From NCBI GenBank assembly GCA_003645435.1, contig QNFD01000149.1, positions 1 through 6,693 on the forward strand: 6,693 bases of DNA, read 5' to 3'. Each line of letters starts with the position of its first letter. The first letter of the stretch is position 1. Both the position numbers and the translations under genes were made by a program. The notes below the pieces were generated by a model. It made no database searches. It saw only the letters and a list, made by a program, of their open reading frames with translations, and was not told the origin of the DNA. Shown here in pieces: positions 1-6,306 of this stretch. The stretch is from Gammaproteobacteria bacterium (GTDB taxonomy: Bacteria; Pseudomonadota; Gammaproteobacteria; GCA-001735895).

Positions 1-31
1 AACAGGGTAACCAGATAAAAAAGCATTGCAC
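1..31 (-). CDS. Possible 5' end of a divergent gene, cut by the window edge
   Basis: On the minus strand a perfect GGAGG box (plus-strand 41-45) stands 9 bases before a GTG (29-31). Reading from that GTG gives about ten codons without a stop (M/V-Q-C-F-F-I-W-L-P-C) before the window ends. An ATG at 24-26 in another frame (M-L-F-Y-L-V-T-L) is also open but lies 14 bases from the box, which is long. In E. coli and relatives rhlB is divergent from trxA, but neither reading resembles thioredoxin. With so few codons no function can be given and the box could be chance. Confidence 0.25.
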   Translation of the reverse strand, partial: MQCFFIWLPC

Positions 32-66
32 TACAGAGAACCTCCGATTAATTCATAGATGATTTA

Positions 67-95
67 TTCAGCGCTAGTGAACAATCTGCTACCAT
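67..95 (+). promoter_or_regulatory. Weak candidate promoter for the rhlB set (extended -10)
   Basis: TGC followed by TACCAT (87-95) resembles an extended -10 element. TTCAGC (67-72) lies 17 bases upstream as a poor -35. A start near base 102 would leave a leader of about 30 bases before the rhlB ATG. This rests on motif matching alone. It is the best candidate I see in the 132 bases before rhlB, and no operator-like palindrome stands out beside it. Confidence 0.25.
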
Positions 96-132
96 AGGCG
101 TTTGATCTTATCCAGGCGGCTACCCCCTCAAA

Positions 133-1443
133 ATGAGCGACCAACATTTAACCAAAATACCATTCAGCTCGTTAGCGCTGGACGATCGTCTGTTAGTTGC
201 TCTCGACCGACAGAATTTTAAATTCTGTACGCCGATTCAGGCAGAATCGCTGCCACTGCTACTGGCGCAGAAAGATGTCTCCGGCCAGGCCCAAACCGGT
301 ACCGGGAAAACCCTGGCTTTCTTACTGGCCTGTGCCCAACGCCTGCTGAGTGCAGGAGAAACGCCCACCATAATCGGTAAACCAAGAGTTTTAATTCTCG
401 CACCAACCCGCGAGCTGGCAATACAGATCCACAAGGATGCTCAGGACCTGCTCGAGGATATCCCGCTTAAACTCGCAATTTGTTATGGCGGTAAAGCTTA
501 CGAGGAACAAAAACAACAGTTCAGCAGAGAGGTCGATATACTGATTGGAACTCCCGGCCGTTTAATCGATTTTCTTAAACAAAAATTATATAGCCTCAAA
601 TCGGTCGAGGCGATGGTGCTCGATGAGGCCGACCGCATGTTCGACATGGGCTTCATCCAGGACGTTCGCTTTATGCTGCGGCGCCTGTCAGACCCCGATA
701 AGAGACTCAGTATGCTGTTTTCGGCTACCATGGCGCACAAGGTACTGGAGCTTGCCTACGAACACATGAATCAGGCACAACTGGTAAAAATTCAATCGGA
801 TAGTCCAGCGGTCGAACGCATCGAGCAGAGCGTATACCACCCCGCAAATCGTGAGAAAATACCACTGCTTTTGGGGCTGATTAAAAAATTCAAGCCGGAA
901 CGCAGCATAATATTCGCCAATACCAAACACGCCACAATTCGCATATGGGAATATCTTCAGGGTAATGGCTACCAGGCCGCGCTAATCTCTGGCGATATTC
1001 CGCAGAACAAACGTGAAAGTCTGTTGAAAAAGTTTCACGATGGTGAATATGCCATTCTCGTCGCAACCGACGTTGCCTCTCGAGGTCTCCACATCCCCGA
1101 TGTCACGCATGTTTTTAATTATGATTTGCCGGATCTCGGTGAAGATTATGTTCACCGTATCGGCCGAACCGCACGGGTTGGTAAATCCGGCCACGCGATC
1201 AGTTTTGCCTGCGAAGACTATGCGATGAATTTGATGGATATCGAGGCTTATGCCGAGCGTTCGATTCCAACTATTGCAATCACCAATGATTTGCTTGTCA
1301 AACCCCAGCCGCCAGTAAGAATGAAAAGATCGAAGCCACCATACAAAACCACCAATAGTTCGAAGAAAGATGGTGGGCGTTCGCGACAGGGTGCAAAGCG
1401 GCATCAGGCAGCAAAAAATAGATCACAGCGGCAAACCGGTTAA
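133..1443 (+). CDS. rhlB: DEAD-box ATP-dependent RNA helicase RhlB
   Basis: This is an ATP-driven RNA unwinding enzyme. In E. coli RhlB works with RNase E in the RNA degradosome to open structured mRNA for decay. The 436 residues carry the helicase core in order: Q motif (CTPIQ, 32-36), Walker A (AQTGTGKT, 53-60), PTREL (91-95), GG (119-120), TPGR (140-143), DEAD (164-167), SAT (197-199), then the second RecA-like domain with IIFANTKH (259-266), ATDVASRGL (311-319) and HRIGRTAR (341-348). The N-terminus MSDQHLT matches the E. coli RhlB start (MSKTHLT), which supports the ATG at 133 although only a weak, distant AGGCGG (114-119) precedes it. HIPDVTHVFNYDLPD and CEDYAMNL are RhlB-type rather than RhlE or SrmB. 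From about residue 395 the tail is rich in Lys, Arg, Ser and Gln and probably disordered, as expected for an RNA-binding RhlB tail. It is slightly longer than the E. coli protein (about 421). The next gene starts 13 bases after the stop, so cotranscription is likely. Confidence 0.95.
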   Translation: MSDQHLTKIPFSSLALDDRLLVALDRQNFKFCTPIQAESLPLLLAQKDVSGQAQTGTGKTLAFLLACAQRLLSAGETPTIIGKPRVLILAPTRELAIQIHKDAQDLLEDIPLKLAICYGGKAYEEQKQQFSREVDILIGTPGRLIDFLKQKLYSLKSVEAMVLDEADRMFDMGFIQDVRFMLRRLSDPDKRLSMLFSATMAHKVLELAYEHMNQAQLVKIQSDSPAVERIEQSVYHPANREKIPLLLGLIKKFKPERSIIFANTKHATIRIWEYLQGNGYQAALISGDIPQNKRESLLKKFHDGEYAILVATDVASRGLHIPDVTHVFNYDLPDLGEDYVHRIGRTARVGKSGHAISFACEDYAMNLMDIEAYAERSIPTIAITNDLLVKPQPPVRMKRSKPPYKTTNSSKKDGGRSRQGAKRHQAAKNRSQRQTG

Positions 1444-1456
1444 GAGTCAAAATTCT

Positions 1457-2398
1457 ATGAAATATAGTAAAATCATACTCCTCGGGGGCGATGGTTTCAT
1501 CGGCAAACAACTGGCTTTTACGCTTGCTAATCGAGGTTATGCGATCACCGTTCCCTGTCGCCGCCCCCATCGAAACAAGGCGCTCCAGGTACACCCTGGT
1601 ATTTCTGTAATCGAAGCCGATATATTTGATCCTGCGATGCTCGAAAAGTTATGCCAGAACCAGGACGCAATGGTTAATCTGGTCGGCATACTGCACGAGC
1701 GTAAACGAAACGATTTCAGAAAAATACACGTCGACTTTATCAAGACCCTGGTATCGGCATGTAGCCGAAATAATATAAAGCGCCTGTTACACCTCAGCGC
1801 CCTCGGCGCCGACCAGGCCACCGGTACCAGTCGCTATCTTCGCAGTAAAGGTGAAGGTGAAAATCTGCTGCATACCTTTGGTCAAAAAGATCTACAGGTC
1901 ACCAGTTTTCAGCCCTCGGTTGTATTCGGCAAAAATGATCAATTCATTAATCGATTTGCGGGCATCCTCAAATTCAGCCCATGGTTTTTCCCGTTGGCCT
2001 GTCCGCAAAGCAAACTAGCGCCTGTTTACGTGGGCGATCTGGTTGAAAAAATAGCGGATGCGGTTGAAGATAAAAGCACATTTTCGCAGCGCTATACTGT
2101 CTGTGGTCCTGAAGAATTTACCCTGCGGCAGTTAGTCGAACTGATTATCAGCTCGATGGGTTCATCCTGCCGCGTCATCCCGCTCGGAAACGGTATGTCG
2201 AAACTTCAGGCCATGATACTGCAACACCTGCCAGGTAAAATGTTTACTATGGATAATTACAATTCCTTGCAAACACCGAATATTTGCGAGGAAGGTGAAA
2301 ATTGCAGTAGCAGCCTTCGCCAGTACATTCAGGGCATCGGCGTAATGTTCGGCAACAAAAAGAACTATGATCGTTTCAGGCAACAGCTACCCCGGTGA
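1457..2398 (+). CDS. NDUFA9-like atypical SDR, NAD(P)-binding protein
   Basis: This 313-residue protein has the Rossmann fold of an extended or atypical short-chain dehydrogenase: GGDGFIG (10-16) for dinucleotide binding, VNLVGIL (73-79), HLSALGAD (112-119) and YLRSK (127-131) in the YxxxK position. The later PGK-x-DNYxSLQ-x-PNIC stretch is typical of bacterial proteins labelled 'complex I NDUFA9 subunit family'. Mitochondrial NDUFA9 is an accessory subunit of complex I, and plastid and cyanobacterial Ycf39 is a related family. The bacterial role is not established, so no reaction is assigned. The ATG at 1457 is chosen because the Rossmann beta strand begins just after it (MKYSKIILLGG) and AAGAG (1442-1446) lies 10 bases upstream. 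An in-frame ATG at 1370 would add 29 residues lying inside rhlB with no family resemblance. The gene sits between rhlB and cca with short gaps, so all three probably share a transcript. Confidence 0.85.
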   Translation: MKYSKIILLGGDGFIGKQLAFTLANRGYAITVPCRRPHRNKALQVHPGISVIEADIFDPAMLEKLCQNQDAMVNLVGILHERKRNDFRKIHVDFIKTLVSACSRNNIKRLLHLSALGADQATGTSRYLRSKGEGENLLHTFGQKDLQVTSFQPSVVFGKNDQFINRFAGILKFSPWFFPLACPQSKLAPVYVGDLVEKIADAVEDKSTFSQRYTVCGPEEFTLRQLVELIISSMGSSCRVIPLGNGMSKLQAMILQHLPGKMFTMDNYNSLQTPNICEEGENCSSSLRQYIQGIGVMFGNKKNYDRFRQQLPR

Positions 2399-2425
2399 TT
2401 CGACCCGGTTATTGAACTCGAGACA

Positions 2426-3658
2426 ATGAATATTTATCGCGTTGGCGGCTGCGTTCGAGATCGCTTACTCGGATTACCGTTAGTCGATATCGATTGGGTA
2501 ATAACCGGCGCCTCTGTCGAGGAGATGACCTCTCTTGGATATAAACCCATCGGTAAGGATTTCCCGGTATTCCTGCACCCTGAAACCAAACAGGAGTACG
2601 CCCTCGCCCGCAGTGAAAGAAAAACAGGGCCCGGATACCGTGGATTCGAGTTCACCACCGATGCAGATATAACTATCGAGCAGGACTTACTGCGTCGCGA
2701 CCTGACGATTAACGCGATAGCGGAAGATGAACATGGGGAACTCATAGATCCCTATGGCGGGCAAGCGGATCTCAAGGCCCGCATACTACGCCATGTCTCG
2801 CCTGCTTTCGGTGAAGACCCGGTCCGTGTATTGCGTGTCGCCAGGTTTGCGGCCCGATTTCATCGTCTTGGCTTTAGCGTCGCCGCCGAGACCGCGGATC
2901 TAATCCGCCAGATAGGAGCATCGGGAGAACTGGATGCACTGGTTGCCGAACGCGTCTGGTCAGAAATGTCGCGGGCCTTAAACGAACCGAATCCCGAGGT
3001 ATTTTTTCAAACCCTGCGTGACTGTGACGTATTAGGTATTTTGTTTCCCGAAATCGAGGCGCTGTTCGGCGTACCACAAACTGCGAAATATCATCCCGAA
3101 GTGGATACCGGCGTGCATGTCATGATGGCACTGCAAAAAAGCGCTGAGCTGAATCTCGACAATGAAACACGTTTTGCCGTACTCATGCATGATCTCGGCA
3201 AGGCGGCTACACCCGCACACATATTACCTGGTCATCATGGACATGAACTGCAGGGCGTTCACCTCGTAAAAGATTTTTGCCGCCGTTGGCGCGTACCCCG
3301 GACACATACCGAACTGGCCCTGATCACTACCGAGTATCACAGCCATGTACATCGTGCACTCGACTTGAAACCCTCTACCCTGCTCAAGCTTTTTACCAGT
3401 ACCGACATGTTTCGCAAACCTGAAAGATTCGAAAAAATGATCCAGGCATGCCTGGCCGACTTGCGCGGGCGCCTGAATTTCGAAGATGCCGCCTACCCGC
3501 AGGCAGATTTTCTCATCGACCTGGCTAACAAATTACGTGCGGCCGATTTGTCCAGCGTCAGGCAAAGCGGATTACAAGGTCGTGAACTGGGAGAAGCTAT
3601 TCGTGAATTTCGTCTGCGATTGATAAAACAATACAAGCAGGCACTGCTATCCCGTTAA
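2426..3658 (+). CDS. cca: Multifunctional CCA protein: tRNA nucleotidyltransferase with HD domain
   Basis: Cca adds or repairs the 3'-terminal CCA of tRNAs using CTP and ATP without a nucleic acid template. The gammaproteobacterial form also has an HD domain with phosphatase and phosphodiesterase activity. The 410 residues (E. coli 412) begin MNIYRVGGCVRDRLLG and show the class II nucleotidyltransferase motifs: GG (7-8), catalytic DxD (D21, D23), RRDLTINA (90-97, with the nucleotide-selecting D/R region), and RVLRVARFAAR (134-145, R137 and R140 as in E. coli). The HD motif is intact (H256, D257 in LMHDLGKA), and HHGHE and the YHPEVDTGVH segment match the E. coli protein closely. No key residue is missing. 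The start follows the family alignment exactly. Upstream there is only a short, close GAG (2420-2422), so translation may depend on the gene before it, whose stop is 27 bases away. The stop codon lies within the left arm of the 18-base inverted repeat at 3642-3659. Confidence 0.97.
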   Translation: MNIYRVGGCVRDRLLGLPLVDIDWVITGASVEEMTSLGYKPIGKDFPVFLHPETKQEYALARSERKTGPGYRGFEFTTDADITIEQDLLRRDLTINAIAEDEHGELIDPYGGQADLKARILRHVSPAFGEDPVRVLRVARFAARFHRLGFSVAAETADLIRQIGASGELDALVAERVWSEMSRALNEPNPEVFFQTLRDCDVLGILFPEIEALFGVPQTAKYHPEVDTGVHVMMALQKSAELNLDNETRFAVLMHDLGKAATPAHILPGHHGHELQGVHLVKDFCRRWRVPRTHTELALITTEYHSHVHRALDLKPSTLLKLFTSTDMFRKPERFEKMIQACLADLRGRLNFEDAAYPQADFLIDLANKLRAADLSSVRQSGLQGRELGEAIREFRLRLIKQYKQALLSR

Positions 3659-3659
3659 C
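3642..3659 (+). repeat. Left arm of a perfect 18-base inverted repeat, including the cca stop
   Basis: The sequence CACTGCTATCCCGTTAAC is the exact reverse complement of bases 3826-3843, with 166 bases between the arms. The match stops abruptly at both ends (3641 pairs wrongly with 3844, 3660 with 3825). It encodes the last residues of Cca and its TAA. The arms could pair in RNA as a long stem enclosing the palindromic element between them. An 18-base perfect match at this distance is far beyond chance expectation. Confidence 0.85.
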
Positions 3660-3744
3660 ATAGATTTATTTTGGCGTAGTTGGCGAATTACCTGGGAAAT
3701 AGTGTGATTGGTGTATTGGGGACATGAATATCAATAACATTCCT

Positions 3745-3819
3745 CCGTCATTCCGGCGCAGGCCGGAATCCAGTGGTTTCAACGACTTACTGGATACCGG
3801 ATCAAGTCCGGTATGACGG
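3745..3819. repeat. 75-base composite palindromic element (REP/MITE-like dispersed repeat)
   Basis: The outer arms CCGTCAT (3745-3751) and ATGACGG (3813-3819) are exact complements. Inside are a left hairpin ATTCCGGC-gcag-GCCGGAAT (3750-3769), a central pair CCAGT (3770-3774) with ACTGG (3789-3793), and a right hairpin ATACCGGA-tcaag-TCCGGTAT (3794-3814). The unit can fold as a cloverleaf-like structure or as one long imperfect hairpin, because the two halves are themselves similar. The pattern 'CCGTCATTCC(G)G...CCGGAATCCAG' is familiar from dispersed intergenic repeats in many proteobacteria. Translated on the minus strand it yields the TGLDPVSS...LDSGLRRNDG peptide often annotated wrongly as a protein. 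There is no U-rich tract after any stem, so it is not a standard Rho-independent terminator, though it may slow or end convergent transcription or protect 3' ends. Confidence 0.85.
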
Positions 3820-3825
3820 TGCCGG

Positions 3826-3843
3826 GTTAACGGGATAGCAGTG
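3826..3843 (-). repeat. Right arm of the 18-base inverted repeat
   Basis: GTTAACGGGATAGCAGTG is the exact reverse complement of 3642-3659. It lies 12 bases beyond the stop codon of the leftward VanZ-like gene, so on the minus strand the VanZ-like transcript ends with a copy of the cca 3' end. It starts 6 bases after the palindromic element. The two arms plus the element make a nested structure between two convergent genes. Confidence 0.85.
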
Positions 3844-3854
3844 ACAAACATGCG

Positions 3855-4253
3855 TTACCGGCGGGACAGTAACCATCGATCGAGCCGTCTTAATATTCCG
3901 CGCAGCGGCGAAAAATAAAAACCCAGGCCCGTGATTACACCAAGGCTATTCGCCAGCGCGTCTGCCATGTCCTCGAACCGATAGCCTGTTAAGCCCTGCA
4001 GGAACTCTAGCAGTAGTCCGTAGGCTATCAAACCAAATAATATGAGCCAGAGCGATCTTCGCTGTTCGACAATCAGGCTGAAACAGGCAGATAATATTGC
4101 ATAAGTAAGAAAATGCGCGAGCTTGTCACTAGCGCCAATATCGGGGCCAGGTATCAGTGACAGCACACCTACCGCCAGGGTTAAGCTATAAGCCAGTGCA
4201 AACCAGAGTTTTGGCAACTGTAATTCAGTTTCGATCGATTGCGGTTCCAGCAT
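3855..4253 (-). CDS. VanZ-family small membrane protein
   Basis: This is a 132-residue membrane protein with about four hydrophobic helices (roughly 17-34, 47-62, 68-85 and 100-114) and the VanZ-like signature: DKLAHF (43-48), YGLLLEFLQ (78-86), then R92, ED (94-95), D98, N102 and G105 in the RFEDMADALANSLGVITG block. VanZ of enterococci gives low-level teicoplanin resistance by an unclear mechanism. Most bacterial relatives are uncharacterised and no resistance role should be inferred here. The positively charged tail (LRRLDRWLLSRR) is likely cytoplasmic. The gene is last in the leftward set, 49 bases after uppP. No clear ribosome binding site precedes the ATG at 4251-4253, and no other ATG lies before the first helix. 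A TTG at codon 13 is a possible alternative. Its place next to uppP makes a cell-envelope role plausible. Confidence 0.85.
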   Translation of the reverse strand: MLEPQSIETELQLPKLWFALAYSLTLAVGVLSLIPGPDIGASDKLAHFLTYAILSACFSLIVEQRRSLWLILFGLIAYGLLLEFLQGLTGYRFEDMADALANSLGVITGLGFYFSPLRGILRRLDRWLLSRR

Positions 4254-4302
4254 GATTTTTTAAAAGATGATCTGCATAAAGCTTAGAAGTGAAAAATTCT
4301 GA

Positions 4303-5106
4303 CTATCCCTGAACAAGAAGAGCAATCAAAACAAACCCAAGCAGCATACGGTATATTACAAATGGCAACATACCAATTTTTTCAATCAATCCCAGAAACA
4401 GATGGATACAGATTCCAGCACTCAACGCCGACAGCGCCACCGACAGCAGCAGCGCTAACCAGTCTATTGACTGCGACGTCTGCAATAATTCATAGGTTTG
4501 CAAACTAGCGCTGGCAAATATAATTGGTATCGACAGCAAAAAAGAAAACCTGGCTGCTGCCTGGCGAGTTAAACCCAGCAGCAATCCGGCAGTCATGGTT
4601 ATCCCAGAGCGCGATGTGCCAGGTATCAGGGCAAGTGCCTGAAAACACCCGATAGTCAATACATCCCGCCATTTGAGCTGGTTTTCATTTCGTATTTTCG
4701 GTTTTTTTAAATCGGCAACCCATAACAACAGGGCAAAAAAGATCGTTGCTATCGCGATCACCCAGGGGGAGCGCAATTCAATTTCGATAGTGTCCTTGAA
4801 GATTAATCCGGCAATTACCGCCGGGATAGTGCCCAGTATTAACCACCAGGCGAGTCGGCTATCATTGCTGGAAGCCCCACCAGTAAGATTTTTGCCCCAG
4901 GCAATCGCCATTGCTATCACCTCACGGCGAAAGTAAATCAACACAGCCAGCAATGATCCAAGATGCACGGCCACATCGAATACCAGCCCCTGATCCGGCC
5001 ATTGCAGGACTAGCGGAACCAGGATTAAATGCGCTGAGCTGGAAATCGGCAGAAACTCGGTGAGTCCCTGCACGATTGCGAGGATTACGATTTGAGCAAT
5101 ATCCAT
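4303..5106 (-). CDS. uppP: Undecaprenyl-diphosphatase UppP (BacA)
   Basis: UppP is an inner-membrane enzyme that removes a phosphate from undecaprenyl diphosphate, recycling the lipid carrier used for peptidoglycan and other surface glycans. Extra copies give bacitracin resistance. The 267 residues are full length for the family and strongly hydrophobic. The active-site motifs are intact: QGLTE (13-17, the (E/Q)xxxE motif in its Q form; E. coli has E), PISSSAH (20-26, with the conserved His26) and PGTSRSG (162-168, with Arg166). Further family features include HLGSLLAVLIYFRRE (48-62) and the C-terminal GMLPFVIYR region. The start is supported by AGGCGA on the minus strand about 6 bases before the ATG and by the N-terminus (MDIAQIVILAIVQGLTEFLP). 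Only 2 bases separate this ATG from the stop of the methyltransferase upstream, and the ribosome binding site lies inside that gene's end, so the two are probably translationally coupled. Confidence 0.96.
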   Translation of the reverse strand: MDIAQIVILAIVQGLTEFLPISSSAHLILVPLVLQWPDQGLVFDVAVHLGSLLAVLIYFRREVIAMAIAWGKNLTGGASSNDSRLAWWLILGTIPAVIAGLIFKDTIEIELRSPWVIAIATIFFALLLWVADLKKPKIRNENQLKWRDVLTIGCFQALALIPGTSRSGITMTAGLLLGLTRQAAARFSFLLSIPIIFASASLQTYELLQTSQSIDWLALLLSVALSALSAGICIHLFLGLIEKIGMLPFVIYRMLLGFVLIALLVQG

Positions 5107-5108
5107 AA

Positions 5109-6281
5109 TTATCGCCTGTTATTAAAGGCGCTAATTTCAATGTCCAGGTTTTTTTGCAGGCCGATCACTTTAAATCTATCTCCCATCTCATCCGGTAAGC
5201 TTAGTGTTTTAATTTGTTGGGCAAGTTCTAATTGCGACTTCGTATTCATTTCCAGTTCAGCACATCCTGCCTCTTCAAGCAATCCATTGGCGAGTAGAAA
5301 CTGGGCCTGGGTCGATAGCCCGCAAATATCAAAACCGCATAACAGGGCCGCGTCCGCAAGCGCATCGAAATCCACCGAAGCCGTCACATCCTGTAAGCCC
5401 GGATAAATTAGCGGATCATAATGAACCCGGTGATGGTAATGACAAACCAGTGTCCCGCCTGCCCTTTCGGGATGATAATACTGTTCCTGCAGGTAGCCAT
5501 AGTCGATCAGCAGCACAACAACCTGGTTGCAAGAGCCTTGCAATCCAGCAAGCCAGGGACGGTAGTTCAGGTTGATTTCACTGGTATAACCCTCGGGCAA
5601 TACCAGGTGACTGGACTCAATCAACTGGATCGCCGATACGGCCTCGCTGTCATCCGTATAGCGACGCCAGCAAAAACGCTGACCATCGAAGCCAACTCCC
5701 AGTTCGAACCAGTCCCCATCTTTGCACACCAGATTCACCGGCATGGCGTCCAGCACCTCGTTACCGAGTACAATTCCATTGAAATCTGTCGGTAATCCCT
5801 CAAGCCAGTCGATCCGATCAAACAATTCGACGGGCAGCCTTGCCTGCAGGTAATCCTGTTGTCGGCTGCGCAGATCCGCACTGAGTTCAAGAATGCGATA
5901 TAAACAGGGTTCGGCCAGCGCCAGTAAAATCTGTTCGCACATTCGACCGCTACCGGCGCCAAACTCCAGTATCTGACGTACGCAGCCCTGTTCGAAGATC
6001 GACTCACATTGCCTGGCCAGGGTCCGTCCAAACAGGACCGAAATTTCAGGTGCGGTAACGAAATCGCCATCGATACCAAACTTCGTCAAGCCGGCGCTGT
6101 AATAACCAAGTTCTGGTCGGTAGAGCACGTGATTCATATAATCGCGGAATGAAATAACACCTGCCTGTTGTTCGATTTCGGCAATTAAAAAATCTACTAA
6201 ATGCTTACTGTGTGCAATCTCGGCAGCGCTCGGCACAGGCAAATGAGCTAGCGTCTGCTCCTCAGAATGATATGATGACAT
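5109..6281 (-). CDS. SAM-dependent methyltransferase of the MidA/NDUFAF7 family (COG1565, DUF185)
   Basis: This is a class I Rossmann-fold methyltransferase of about 390 residues. It shows RDYMNHVLYRPELGYYSAG (46-64) and GDFVTAPEIS.LFG (72-85), both hallmarks of the family, then the SAM-binding loop LEFGAGSG (105-112), an acidic LELSADL at the end of the next strand (131-137), and GNEVLDAMPV (173-182). The human member NDUFAF7 dimethylates an arginine of the complex I subunit NDUFS2. The bacterial substrate is unknown, so none is assigned. I choose the ATG at 6279-6281 (MSSYHSEEQ) because the family N-terminus usually begins shortly before the AHS..L helix seen here at 23-32. GAGGG lies upstream at a long spacing of 13 bases. 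An in-frame ATG at 6306-6308 would add nine residues (MAIEGNKKR). The longest open frame, to 6377, would run through the divergent reductase gene and is unlikely. It is first in the leftward set with uppP. Confidence 0.9.
   Translation of the reverse strand: MSSYHSEEQTLAHLPVPSAAEIAHSKHLVDFLIAEIEQQAGVISFRDYMNHVLYRPELGYYSAGLTKFGIDGDFVTAPEISVLFGRTLARQCESIFEQGCVRQILEFGAGSGRMCEQILLALAEPCLYRILELSADLRSRQQDYLQARLPVELFDRIDWLEGLPTDFNGIVLGNEVLDAMPVNLVCKDGDWFELGVGFDGQRFCWRRYTDDSEAVSAIQLIESSHLVLPEGYTSEINLNYRPWLAGLQGSCNQVVVLLIDYGYLQEQYYHPERAGGTLVCHYHHRVHYDPLIYPGLQDVTASVDFDALADAALLCGFDICGLSTQAQFLLANGLLEEAGCAELEMNTKSQLELAQQIKTLSLPDEMGDRFKVIGLQKNLDIEISAFNNRR
6268..6276 (+). promoter_or_regulatory. Extended -10 promoter candidate for the pteridine reductase gene
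   Basis: TG-A-TATGAT matches the extended -10 consensus (TGnTATAAT) except for one base. No good -35 is visible 16-18 bases upstream, which extended -10 promoters tolerate. Transcription would start near 6283 and leave a leader of about 24 bases before the ATG at 6307. The element lies inside the first codons of the divergent methyltransferase gene. The assignment rests on motif and position only. Confidence 0.4.
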
Positions 6282-6306
6282 TCTTTTTTTGTTGCCCTCA
6301 ATAGCC

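Noticed and set aside
1153..1176. HRIGRTAR in RhlB, with Ala where E. coli has Gly in motif VI
   Set aside because: This variant is common among DEAD-box helicases and all catalytic residues are intact.
982..1404. A 140-codon minus-strand open frame inside rhlB
   Set aside because: It lies fully within conserved helicase motifs on the other strand and shows no recognisable domain; it is a shadow frame.
1370..1456. A longer N-terminus for the NDUFA9-like SDR starting inside rhlB
   Set aside because: The Rossmann strand begins right after the ATG at 1457, which has an AAGAG box. The extra 29 residues are an out-of-frame reading of the rhlB tail.
3745..3819. A tRNA gene or Rho-independent terminator suggested by the cloverleaf-like fold
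   Set aside because: It lacks the invariant tRNA bases and arm sizes, and no U-rich tract follows any stem. The fold comes from the repeat's palindromes.
3666..3851. A 61-codon minus-strand open frame with TGLDPVSS and LDSGLRRNDG
   Set aside because: It is the translation of the palindromic element and its flank. This peptide pattern is a known artefact of dispersed repeats, and the frame has no start context.
4254..4302. Imperfect inverted repeat and T-run between uppP and the vanZ-like gene as a terminator
   Set aside because: The stem has mismatches and is weak and A/T-rich. The 49-base gap shows no convincing terminator or promoter, so cotranscription is the simpler reading.
5421..5795. 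A 124-codon plus-strand open frame inside the methyltransferase gene
   Set aside because: It is opposite a well-supported gene with clear motifs and resembles no family.
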